The position numbers and the translations under genes are program-made. The notes under the pieces are model-generated. The model did no database searches and was not told the origin of the DNA. It saw only the letters and a list, made by a program, of their open reading frames with translations. A stretch of 64,000 nucleotides of DNA from Psoroptes ovis. Lineage: Eukaryota > Arthropoda > Arachnida > Sarcoptiformes > Psoroptidae. Shown here in pieces: positions 36,701 to 47,533 of the stretch. The stretch spans positions 2,825,501 through 2,889,500 of the forward strand of contig PQWQ01000001.1 in assembly GCA_002943765.1 (NCBI GenBank), written 5' to 3'. Position 1 is the first letter of the stretch; every line of letters starts with the position of its first letter.

Positions 36701-39700
36701 GGATTGAATATAAATTTTCGATTATTTACAAAGATCATATTGATAAAGAATCGAAAAGATGATAAAGGAAATTATAGTCAAAAGATTTCTATTGTTCGCT
36801 TGATACTGAAGCATCCATGACATTTTCAATTCGAACACACAATTAAATATCGTTATTCTATCAACGATAACATAATACAAATTTTTCTTCTCAAACAAAA
36901 ACAATCAAAACTTCCTGATTTTTTTCTTTTTTTTTTTTTTTTGCCTGGAATCTATCTCAATATAATTATAACAATCATTCATTGTTTGGATGATGCTCGA
37001 TATTAATGCAAATAATGGTAAAGGATTGTCTTCAAGGTTTTGAACTAAAGCCTAATGATCGAAATGAAAAAAATCTTGAAAATTGAAATTTAAAGGCAAA
37101 TGAATTACATTGAAACTACTATATCGATGATTGAAAGGTAAATTTCATAATAAAAATAAACATAAACCAGATTTTGAGGTAAATTTTTCGAATATTTTGT
37201 CATCAAAATATTTTCAACCTTAATTTCTTCAAATAATAGCATATCTTAGGATCATTCAGATACATTCGGCAAAAACCCTCTTAGAAGAAAAAAATTGATC
37301 ATATTTTCTTCGATAAAATTCTGAATTTGATTATCAATTTGAAAATAATCATCATACGGAAATAATGATTATGATGATTATTATAAGGATGATAACCACC
37401 ACCAGCAAAAAGGAGGTGTGAGAATGAATCGTTTGAAAGCTTATTCACGAAATTTTCGATCGATTATCAAAGGTATTTTGATTGAAAGAAAATATCTTCG
37501 AATCTATATTTTGTAAAACACTAAACTCAAATCATCATTATCATCATCATCAATAAATACTTGTTTAACTGGATTAGTCTGATTATATGTAAACCAAAGT
37601 ATCGAAGAAATCAAAAAAATTTTCAAGTTTCCGACTTCAAAACAATCTATTTGTGTGATAATGTGCATATACTATGTTGTATTAAGTTTCAAATGCATGA
37701 TTCGAAAACGAATCATCTCCAAATTGTGGTCATGATGCTGCATGATGCATACACATGAAATAAATTATTAAAAGAAAAAACTGGTAATTTCTTATTGATG
37801 ACCTATTAAAAAACATCTTCAACGATGAGGCAAGGTATAACCTCTAACATGTGTGTATATTGCATAAATTGAAATGCCGTTATCTGAACCGTAGCCGGTC
37901 AGCATAATGCAGCAGAAAACTATTTGAATTGAGAAGAAACTCTAAAAATAAATAATTTTAAATTGAAATACAAAACAACCTGAAAAAATATGAGATCATG
38001 TTTACACTGCTTATGTTCATGCAAGTCGCTATTCAACTTAAGTTTTGATTTATTTATTTTTTTATGTTAGTTACTAAGTTTAGCTTTATGTTGATTCATT
38101 TTTAAAATGAGTCTTTTTAAAGTAAAATAGTAAGATTCGAGGAAAAAATAAATGAAATGAGATTTAAGGTTGAGGCCAGTAACGGCCATAGGCAATAATA
38201 ATTATCTGACAATCTTCGAATAGCATCAAAAATATCAAATAAATTATGATTTTTTTCAAATTTTTCGATATTATCAATCGTTAACAGTTATTTACATTAT
38301 CACAAAGATATGTATAAATATGTTTATACTGGAAAAAAATATTTCATTATGGTTTTTTTTCATAATGAATTCAAAATTTTTCATTCATCGACAAATGATG
38401 AAAGCAATTCGATAATTTTGAAATTTATTTTTTTCCTCATCATTCATTAAGATAGATAATTTTTATGTAATAGTCAATCTTTTTTCCTATATTTTCAGAT
38501 AAATAATCAATAATTATATGGACAAGTTTAATGAAATTTTCATAATTCAAAAATGAATAAAAAACCATTTCAAGTCAAATTCATTTTACAATAATTTGAA
38601 CTTTGAATTTGATTAAAATTTCATGAATCCTAGTGATGATTGAAAGGAACAATCAACCAATCCATCATCGATAATCGATAACGATTAATAATATGAAAAT
38701 AATTATTATTCAATGAATTCTTGATACAAGATTGATTGATGATGACTATTAGGAAGAGTTTCAAATGTTTGATCGATATTTTAACCGATTTTTCTGCTCT
38801 CATTGATTAATCGAACTGTAATTTATTGTTCAAATAAAATTTTTGAAATATTTTTGCTAATATGAATGATGAAAAATCAATAATTGAATGATCGATTATT
38901 ATCGATGAAATTGGCTTAACGCAACAGGTGGTTGATTAGTATGATTCATGATTATTTCAAAGATTAAAATAGATATAAATTATCGTTTTATATAGTAGAT
39001 AGACGATTTTAATTGAATACGATTCATGAATTCTTTGATTAATAAATGAATAGAATAAATGAATGAAAAACATGCATGCACTTACCGCCTACAAATTTGT
39101 GCCGCTCTACGCCATGAATGGCGTAAATTGAAAAAACGATAACAATAAATTCCTTCACGTCTCCAATCTATTATGTCATAAGAGTGTGTGTGAGAAAAAA
39201 AAGAATCAATTGAATTCAGTCCATTAAATATCATCAAAATTTTTATTTTTCTTTACTTACCTTCAGGACAATGTAGAAAATTATCCGTACTGATTGTCTG
39301 TGACTATTGAAATGAATGAAAAAAACGATAAAATTCATTAATTAAATCATTTGACAATTGAAACATTCATTTATATTTATTTTTGATTATATTCCTCATT
39401 TGTTATATGAGAAAAAACATGACAAATAATCACAATCGTAATTAACAATCATAAAAACAAATAATTGAACATAATCCATGGTCAATGTCAAATTGAAAAA
39501 AAATTCATAATGATAATTACAAAATTTATGACACACAAGTGTTTCCTGAAATTTTATTTCATAAAATAATTTGACCCAGAAAATGTATATGAATAATACG
39601 ATGGCCAATCTTTCCATTCATTTTTCTACTCATTTTTCCACTTGATTCCAATTGAGCATATATCAATTAAATTTAATCGAATTGAATTAAAATTCATTTG

Positions 39701-42700
39701 ACTTTCTTGAAGTTTTCATGGTAAAAAATTATCAAGTCAACAGCAGAGAAACTCAAATTATTTTCATGTTTCAGTTCTGAATTTATTCATTTCCATATAA
39801 ATAAATGTTAAGATAAACGACATAAATTGATACTACACTTGTGTGTGTATTATAATCTTAAGCCTTAATCATCATCATCATCATCATCATCATAATCAAC
39901 AGCATAGAAAATTAATAAATAAATGACTGAATATGCTTGAACTTAAAATGGAAATCCATGATTATTATTATCATTTAAATGAAAAGAAAAAATTATAAAA
40001 TGTTTAACATTAAGTAGTATTAATAATAATAATGTTAATAACTCCCAAAAACATTTACAAAAATAAAAAACACATATTCAAATATAGTTAAAAAATGAAA
40101 ATGGCATCGTTTGTCGTTGCTATTTAAAATTGCCATAATACGAAGAAATAGATTCAAATTATAAATAATTTTTTCGCTTTAAATACATCTCAGATTTTCA
40201 TTATACAGTTATGTGAATAATACTGAATGAAATGATACGATTGATGAGAAAATTCGACAAAAAACACCATAATAACAATGATTATATTGTATTAATCATA
40301 TAAATAGCTTCAAAAAAGAAAACAAAAATATTCATTTCAAACATTTGAAAGATTTCATTTGAAAGGTATTTACACCAAAAAAAGAAACAAAAAATGCATG
40401 TATTTTTGGCATTTCAATCCCGAGAATTGAAAAAATAAATACAATGAAATAACTTGCTATTTGAAATCAATGAATCAATCATTCTTTAAATTTCTTATTT
40501 CAATGTATGGGAACAGTAATATATTTCCTAAAATAATGATGATAATTCACCTTTGAATCATAAAATAGTGAAAATATTGAAATTTAAATATCTTTTTTGT
40601 GAGTAATGCTTGAAATATAGATAGAAATATATGGGTATATCAATCACCCAACGAAGAGAAAACAATTATTTGATGAACATGAATAATGGTTAATATGCTC
40701 ATGTAAAGAAAAAAAAATCTCATAGTAATCAATGAAATGAATCTAAATTGAAATGGAAAAAGGTCATTGTCATTGTTTCGGTGTTGATGATCATCTCATC
40801 TCATCATCGTCATCATCATATTATCATTATTACAATTATTATTATTGTTATCGACATTACTATCAAGCGAATCATTTACCATATCTTATGGAATACAAGT
40901 ATTCTTTTCCCCGTATACTAATGCAATGACAATCATTTATAATGCAAAAGAAAACAATTGTAAATTGTCAAAATTTTGACAAATGATTTTCTGATTGATC
41001 GATAGATCGATTGATGCATAGATAGAATGAATTAAAATTGAATTCAAAATTGAGTCAGAAATAATTACGAACCATTGTTACAATTAGGAAATAAACTTGA
41101 AATCATAGCAAAAAATCAATATTACAATGACTATGAATTGTAAATAATAGTAATTATCTCAAAGAAAAAGTGTGATGAAAGGTTATTACTTTTATTTTTG
41201 AAAATAAATAATGAAAAAAAATCAACGCCTTAGGTGTTTCTATCATTTGAAATTTTTGAAAGAACAGATATTTAAATGTGTTTGGACATTTGTAAATGTC
41301 TTTGTATATTTTTATTTGAATTTTTCAATCGAAAAAAAAAAATTTGAAATGCAAATTTATATTTTAAAACACATAAACGCAGACATATTTCAACAATAGA
41401 TACAACAACAACAACATTAATGGTGATGATCTCATTGTTTTTTATGCATAACTAATCAGTTTGTTTCGTTTGTTTTCATAAAAATAAATAAATAGTCATA
41501 TATTTTGTCCAATTTAAGTAAATTTTTTAAATATTTGTGCTAATAGACAGCTTAAAACTTTAAAATTTAACATATTTGGGAATATTTAGCAAGCAAGCTG
41601 ACGAATAATAACAATGGATCCAATTTCTTTCATGTTATTATCATCATCATCACTATCATCATGATTAATGAATACATAATTTGTTTTTATGATGTTATTA
41701 TAGAATTTATTCCAAAAAATGAATCACTATTTATAATGCGATCAAGAAAAAATGGATTATTTTCATTGGATCAGTATGTCATTGTATTAAAAGAAAAAAA
41801 ATTAATCTCAAACATATTTGAAATGTTTATTTAAATATATTATTTCTTCAAAATCATTTTACATCAGATTTCAATTTCATCCATGTTATAAATATTCATC
41901 ATCATCATCATGTTCTTAATTGTAATCATCATTATTAATAACTCTTTGTTTACATCTAACAATAAATGAGTGATGGATTCAAATGATGATCAAAAATCTT
42001 CAAATCATTATCCATTTTCATTCTGGGATAATGTATTGTAATACATGGGTGCAACAGGTAGATTAGATTGATCATCATCATCTTAGACATAAAGTTCTAT
42101 AAATAGTTTTGGTGAGAAACATAAAATAATCTTACATTGTATTAATTTCAATCTTAATTGTCAATATATATTTGCTAATGAGCATACATATTTCTAAAGT
42201 ATGGTAAATCTTAGATTGATTAGAATCAATTTAAGATTGTATTGTATTTGAAACAAAATATTCTTCAAAAACTATCCATTATACGAATAATAATTTGATG
42301 ATTTCATTTGTGTGGTGGAGAAATGATGATGATGATGATGATGGAGAAATTTCGGGGAAATTTTGAAGAAAATTATCACGTATAATTTTCGATAACGCAT
42401 CAGAAACAATGAACAATTTAATGGAATTTAAAAATTATTCTCAATGTATTTTAAATAATAAAATATTCATCAGGAACCGAATTTAAATTGTATCAACGAG
42501 AAAATTGAAGCGGAAATGTTGATTGAAGAAAAATTTCGATAATTTAAATGTTACAAATATGTATTATCTTCCTTGATTGATGGCAACTTATCATCATCAT
42601 CATCACAATCATTAATGTTCACAAGTTATCAGTGCAAAATGGTCAAGCACCATTGGAATGCTAATGCTTTACGAATATTTCTTTCCTCAATATTTTACAC

Positions 42701-45700
42701 CGGAAACAAAATAATTAATTATATTCGTATATTCATTCGGTCAAACACATTCGTTAATGTATTTATTTCTGTACTTCTAAATACATTATGAATGCATGAA
42801 CTTCTTGACTTGTCATCGATTTTGAAATGAATTCACCCGACAAAAAAATGACATTATCAAATTAAATCTCGAATAAATGTATTTTCAAATGAAAAACCAA
42901 AAAAAAAAAAAAAAAAAATCTGATAAAATCATTCATCTTTGAATGAAAATATTTTTGAAATCATTTTAAAGGGAAAAACAAGAATTTTTTTCCCTTCTTC
43001 AAAAGATTTTGATTTTAAGCATCGATGTATTGCTTCTATTCAATACATTTTCAATGTTTTTACAGTCTCAGACATCAATATATGTTCATTTCATTTCATA
43101 TGTAAATGAAAAAGACATACACATTCACATATTTGAGCTGAAAGATGATGAACAGCAACAACATTCGTATGATTAGTTTTGGCTGTTTTTTTTTGTAAGC
43201 AAAAAACAGTTTCGAATGCAAAGAAATGATGATGCCAAAAAAAGGCCAAGTTCAGCCAAAATGCAATGGAAATGAAATAAAATGAACAAAATTTCGAAAT
43301 CAAATTTAGAATAATCATAATAATAATAATAATACTAACGAAAATCAGCAAGGCTACCACATTGTATAGTACAAACATTGTTCTTTGATTTTCATTCATT
43401 TTCAACGTTAAAATTATCATCATTTGAAACATTTAAATCAAAGAAAAGTAAAAAAAAAAAAGTTAAAATAATTTTCATGGAATCGATTGAAATTGGAAAA
43501 TGGTTGGAAATCAATGAAAATGAATGTAAGTAATGAAACAATTTATCAAATAAAGAAGAAAATGGAAAATAATCGTGGCACCATGCACGCACAATTCGCA
43601 CACAAAACACACACACACAGACACACACTGACATGGAATGAATTCACAAAAATAAAAATGAATTCATTTATTTCAGTGTTAATGTAAATAATGATGGAAA
43701 TAATTGAAACAAATCAACAACAACAACAAAAAACGAATCATCAATTTCAATGATTTCAATTACGAAACATTTGAATATGAAAGTATTATCATATATAGAA
43801 ATATATCCAAGAAATTTATGAATAAATATTGAATGATCGTAAAAGGAGTAAGAAAACATCCCCGAAAATTTATTATAAAAATGAAAATGATGAATTTGAA
43901 AATTGAAATAATTTGCAATTGAAATGATTTTAAAAGAAATCAAATTTCAATAATTTTCTTTGATAAAATTTTTGATTTAATATTTTTTTCTTGAATTCAA
44001 TAAATTCAAAGAGAGAAAGGGAGATAATCATACACATTGACAACATTGTTTAGATTGATATTAATAAAAACTAAAATTAACTACCACTTATTCTCATGGC
44101 CTACATTTTACAGTCAATTATATGCATGCATACACCGTTGTCTTTACGAACACTTTTTTCTTCATCTTAAAATAATTTGCATATTTTTTACTTTGTCTAT
44201 CAAATTTTTCCATTTTTCAAATCTAAAAATTCAAATTATAATGATGCTTACTGAATGATAAATAATACGAATTCAAGAAACACAATTGCAAGACGTTCAT
44301 ATCATTTAAAATTAAGAAGTTGTCACATAAAGATGACATCTCGAAAAATACAAATTTTTTGTACATTTTATCTAATCGTTAGTGCAAATGATAATGAAAT
44401 TAAGTAAATTTTAGACGAAGAAAAAAATGAATAAATCACTAAATAACTAACACTGAACGACAAATGATGAGTGAATTTGAATATAAATTTGAAAATTTCA
44501 TAGTTTCTAGTTTCTGCAACGTAATTCAAAGAAAAAAATTTAACAAGATGCATTCATCATTCATTATTAAGGTTAATTAATCTGAATTTCAATATTATAA
44601 TCAAAATATGATATACTTCCAAAAATTTTATTCGACGATTTAATGTGGAAATTTTGATCATATCGATATGAACGAATTCAAAAATTTCGAATGATAATTT
44701 ATTTAATTTATTTATCAAATGAATCAATCAATTGTTGATTGTTGTTGGAAATCTGTACTGGAAATTCATATTATCAAATTCAGCATAATCAAATTACCTT
44801 GAAAATTAACATATAAGAAAATCAAATCAAATTAAATATGGATTGGAATTTTTTTCCTTGCTCTTCTTGGAAGTGATCATTCTTACAAACGATAATTAGG
44901 AAATCCATATGTAATAATTCGCTGAGTGTTAACTTTTTATCGATGATATGCTTAGTGTAATATTGTTCCAGAAAAGTTTTATTTGATCGTAAGTATTGAA
45001 ATGCTTTTCCACAATATTATAACACATGTGGGCACAATGGTATTGTTTTTTTCTTAAGGAAAAAATTTTCATTTTTCATTCATTTTATATATCCAAGAAG
45101 AAGTAATTTATTTCTATCGTTTTTTCGTTGTTTTTGTTGATCATTCTTAAAATAGTCACTAAGTAGCTTAATGCATCAAGACGAACCATATATCAAGACA
45201 ATATTGCATGAGCATTTATAAATATTATATATGAATGGAAATTGAATGGAAAAATGGTCAGTTTTCATTTTTCATTTTCGTATCTTTTTTTTATTACATT
45301 TGATAAAATAAAATTCTATAAATAGTAAACTAATATTACATACAAAATTTATTCGATTATTTTCTTTGACTGAACTGATGAACAAGACACGCAAACACGC
45401 GAATAAATTTTCAATAATAATAATAATAATAACAATAATAATATTGGAAAGAAAATTTGGTCATTCGAAGAAAATGAAATTTTCCGAAATTAAATTGAAT
45501 ATGAATAATAATCGGAAAAATTTCAATTTATTTAAATTCAAATTTTTGAATTTCCATCGCATAAATTTATGACAACGGTAAAAATTGAAAATAATCGAGG
45601 AAAATGTAAAATATAAGAGCAGCCTCATTTCAGGCTCAATTACAAGAATGTTTGAAAAAACATTCAAAGTGGGACAATCGATCAATCAATACAAGAGTAG

Positions 45701-47533
45701 TACAATCAATCAATCAATAATAGATCACATTTTCATATTATTTTTTGCATATTTCTCAATAAAAATTTCACACGAAATTATTCAAATTTTCATTTTTTTG
45801 CCGGAAAATTATTTGATATACTTAGTTCGGTGTTTTTTGATTGATTGATTGATAGTAATTGGTGGGCGATTGATTTATAAAATAATGATTTATTATTATT
45901 ATTCTTGATAGATAATTATTATTCGGGCACAATTTTCATGATAGTATGCATACAAAGGGTAATAAAAATAGAGATCAATTGAAAATTGATCAAATTAATC
46001 AAATTAGATGTCGGAAAAAGTCGGAATTTAAAGGCGAAAAATGAAAAGATTTTTATATTCAAATTGTAATTTGAATGAAAATTTAAATAGATAATTGAAT
46101 TCACTGCATATATTCAGGTATGTAAGGCTAAAAAATCTTTAATAGGCTTGGTCTTTTTTTTGTTGCTGTAAATTGTACAAATCAACATTGTACAAATTTG
46201 TAATAATAAAAATGAAAATTACAATTCGTTTTCATCATTTGAATTATTATTATTATTATGATTATATTCAAAATGATACGGAAGTTTAATATATTTATTT
46301 TAAATAAAATTAAAACATTTTACATATGATTTCAAAGAGTTTTCGTTTCAAATTCATTTCTAATTTGATTTTTTTTTTCAAAATTAAATTATTCACTCAA
46401 ACTCATTTTAAAAACACGTACTATTACATTAACAATATCAATACATTTTTACACAATTATACAATTTTAAGGCAAACACACAGACACGAACGCACACATT
46501 AATGTATTTTTAATCAATTGACAACATTCATATCAAACAAATTGGTTTGATGAAAAGTCTAAATCACTTTCTACCAATTGGCATTGTTTGAAAATACATA
46601 GCATATAATAATCAAATGAATCATTTTTCACACGAAAACTTAGCCTAAATTAAATTGCTCAACTTTCAAAACGTTTGATAAAAACGGATGAAAAATGATA
46701 ATTTTCTCAACAATTATTTGGTTGTTTGTGTGAATTTTTTTTCTCAAAAGATGTTTGATGATCTCATGGAACCATTCTCATTATAAAACAATTGAATTTG
46801 GTAAATTAAATTAATGAAAAAACAATTCTTTTGAATTAAAATCTTTGAATCTTAAATAGTAATAAAAAATATTTCCACTTACATTTTGTTGTGCCGTTAC
46901 ATTTGTTTGATGATTAGGTAATAATGTAATGATTGTTATTAAAATAAATAAAATTTTTAATATCATAAAATAATGGCTAGTAATATCATTATTATTGTAT
47001 AATTTTCTATTCAATAATAACGTGAATGGATTAAAATGATAAAATAGATTATTATTATAATATGATTTTGATCGATTCAATATTGATGAGAATCGTGATT
47101 GATTCAATTTTTTAGCAATATCATCATTATTTAATCTATATTGTTGACATTTATTATTAGAATCATTTATTGATAATAATGACGATGATGATGATGATTT
47201 AGCTGATGATACCGATGAAGATGATTCGAATGATGATAGTGATAGTGTTTTTCTATTGTTTATATTTATGTGATCTGATAGCATTTTAATGATTGAAGAA
47301 TTAGTTGGCCTCGATGTTATGGTTTTTGTGTATGATAATAATGATGATGATGATGGCGATGATGATGGTATTATCGATGTAGATAATGGTAATGCGGCTT
47401 TTGTTGATGATGATGATGATGGTATCGTATTAATGATGGCACTATTCGATGATAATTTATTTTGTTGACCATTTCGATGATGATGGCCACAATTGCTAGA
47501 TTGAGCCATGAATTTTGATGATGGCAGCATCAT
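23533..47533 (-). CDS. uif: Uninflatable-like giant apical membrane protein
   Basis: Twelve coding exons on the minus strand: 47533-46883, 39303-39261, 39167-39086, 34760-32971, 32903-31172, 31115-28223, 28168-27362, 27311-24851, 24786-24628, 24567-24187, 24123-23626 and 23567-23533. All junctions are GT/AG and in phase. The product is 3,843 residues from the first ATG, or 3,654 from the ATG at 46966 that directly precedes a signal-peptide-like segment. Domain order: signal, C-type lectin, LDLa, three CUB, sushi repeats, EGF, F5/8C, EGF, more sushi, F5/8C, two HYR, sushi, GCC2/GCC3 repeats, 14 tandem EGF, LamG-like, HYR, sushi, GCC2/GCC3 repeats, EGF, one membrane span and a cytoplasmic tail of about 130 residues. 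This order and size match Drosophila Uninflatable, an apical epithelial protein needed for tracheal inflation and linked to Notch regulation. The sequence shows orthology; the role in this animal is inference. Confidence 0.88.
24851..27311 (-). CDS. uif-like exon 8: EGF, LamG-like, HYR, sushi, GCC2/GCC3
   Basis: 2,461-base exon, about 820 residues. It begins with the last EGF repeats of the 14-unit array (RCIGNPCQNQGMC; VCDEKRCQNGATC; DCLPTSCPPSATC). A laminin-G/pentraxin-type lectin fold follows (about 200 residues; FTIALWVQFMPETIGTYFTL, DGQWHYINIIWDG, FHGRLSRVNMW). Then come an HYR domain (PPQVLHCPPDMWVIS), a sushi domain (CKIPDPPVNGQRDC), a spacer of about 180 residues containing a dibasic IVKRQTARS stretch, and three to four GCC2/GCC3 repeats (CVECGLGTYFDDQNGRCVKC). 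The dibasic site could be a furin-type cleavage site; this is inference. Confidence 0.85.
27362..28168 (-). CDS. uif-like exon 7: tandem EGF repeats
   Basis: 807-base phase-0 exon that holds EGF repeats 5-10 and parts of 4 and 11. Most are calcium-binding type, with the D(I/V)(D/N)EC...C.NGGTC pattern. Both exon edges fall inside an EGF repeat, so the array is continuous across the introns. Confidence 0.9.
28223..31115 (-). CDS. uif-like exon 6: sushi, F5/8C, HYR x2, GCC2/GCC3, EGF
   Basis: The largest exon (2,893 bases, about 965 residues). Order: end of a sushi repeat, another sushi (CSDPGHPPDGQQI), a second discoidin/F5-8C domain (GLSTGAIPDSAINATT ... GWCGQ ... VTVDLKKVYRIKALLVKGV), two HYR domains (FQNCPTAPIVV and ILHCPQSYVIEL starts), a sushi (CVPWSLTKPANGEIMC), a unique spacer of about 170 residues, then GCC2/GCC3 repeats (CLQCSAGTYASSTTNQCLPC and following) and the first EGF repeats (QCQNGGLC; DECQSEPCYNGGTC). 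Confidence 0.87.
31172..32903 (-). CDS. uif-like exon 5: sushi, EGF, F5/8C, EGF, sushi
   Basis: 1,732 bases, about 577 residues. It holds two complete sushi repeats after a split one, a calcium-binding EGF (DIDECSPGNSACDMASTIC), a discoidin/F5-8C domain (GLTTGAIPDLSIRVSGTEPG ... GWCGASPRIGENWVQVDL ... CMRFELMGC), a second EGF (DINECLDRNGGCDQRC) and two to three further sushi repeats. The last sushi is interrupted by the 56-base intron to exon 6. Confidence 0.87.
32971..34760 (-). CDS. uif-like exon 4: C-type lectin, LDLa, CUB x3, sushi
   Basis: 1,790 bases, about 597 residues. It continues the C-type lectin fold begun in exons 2-3 (SFWIGFE; W...ECEDLLPFICQ with the closing cysteines). An LDL-receptor class A module follows (CPTGSYHCSNGKC ... 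CDGDDDCDDRSDEMDC, calcium-site acidic residues intact), then three CUB domains (starts near CNYYLQSSGDKVISPNYP, CGGEFFAQTNAQFINSPQYP and CEINLHADQGVVTSPAFG) and one and a half sushi repeats. Confidence 0.88.
34761..39085 (-). other. uif-like intron 3 (4.3 kb)
   Basis: Non-coding between two halves of the C-type lectin domain (donor GTAAGT at 39085, acceptor ACAG at 34761). A small hairpin with GCAGGTATA / TATACCTGC arms lies at 35205-35228. A GC-richer patch near 37880-37915 is unexplained. No nested gene is supported; frames at 36.5 and 37.6 kb have no family features. Confidence 0.6.
39086..39303 (-). CDS. uif-like exons 2-3: start of C-type lectin domain
   Basis: Two small exons, 39303-39261 (43 bases, phase 0 to 1) and 39167-39086 (82 bases, phase 1 to 2). 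They encode SQTISTDNFLHCPE then DWRREGIYCYRFFNLRHSW, with the first cysteines and the WRRAAQIC helix of a C-type lectin domain. The fold is completed in frame by exon 4 (YGSELVLISDF). Confidence 0.85.
39868..39893. repeat. (ATC)n microsatellite
   Basis: About eight and a half ATC units within the large first intron. Confidence 0.9.
42899..42918. repeat. Poly-A tract (20 bases)
   Basis: Uninterrupted A run inside the large first intron. Confidence 0.9.
46883..47533 (-). CDS. uif-like exon 1: Ser-rich extension plus signal segment
   Basis: An open frame of 217 codons from the first ATG to the GTAAGT donor at 46882. The last 28 codons, from the ATG at 46966, form a typical signal peptide (MILKILFILITIITLLPNHQ, then TNVTAQQN) that joins in frame to the lectin exons. 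The upstream 189 codons are Ser/Asn-rich, partly encoded by TCA/TCG triplet repeats, and would sit before the hydrophobic segment. Either translation starts at 46966 and the upstream part is 5' UTR, or the protein has a long hydrophilic N-terminus with the hydrophobic segment as an internal signal. Several intermediate ATGs exist. Confidence 0.65.

Larger units (their letters stand above)
39304..46882 (-). other. uif-like intron 1 (7.6 kb)
   Basis: Large AT-rich intron with microsatellites (for example ATC repeats at 39868-39893) and poly-A (42899-42918). The 60-113-residue open frames on both strands (39.4, 43.1-43.9, 44.4 and 45.4-46.1 kb) are Phe/Ile/Lys/Asn-rich without motifs and are not called. 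Long first introns often carry regulatory sequence, but none is recognisable. Confidence 0.55.

Noticed and set aside
43091..43943. Overlapping 80-113-residue frames in the first uif-like intron
   Set aside because: Phe/Ile/Ser-rich frames in AT-rich DNA, partly simple repeats, with no similarity I can recognise.
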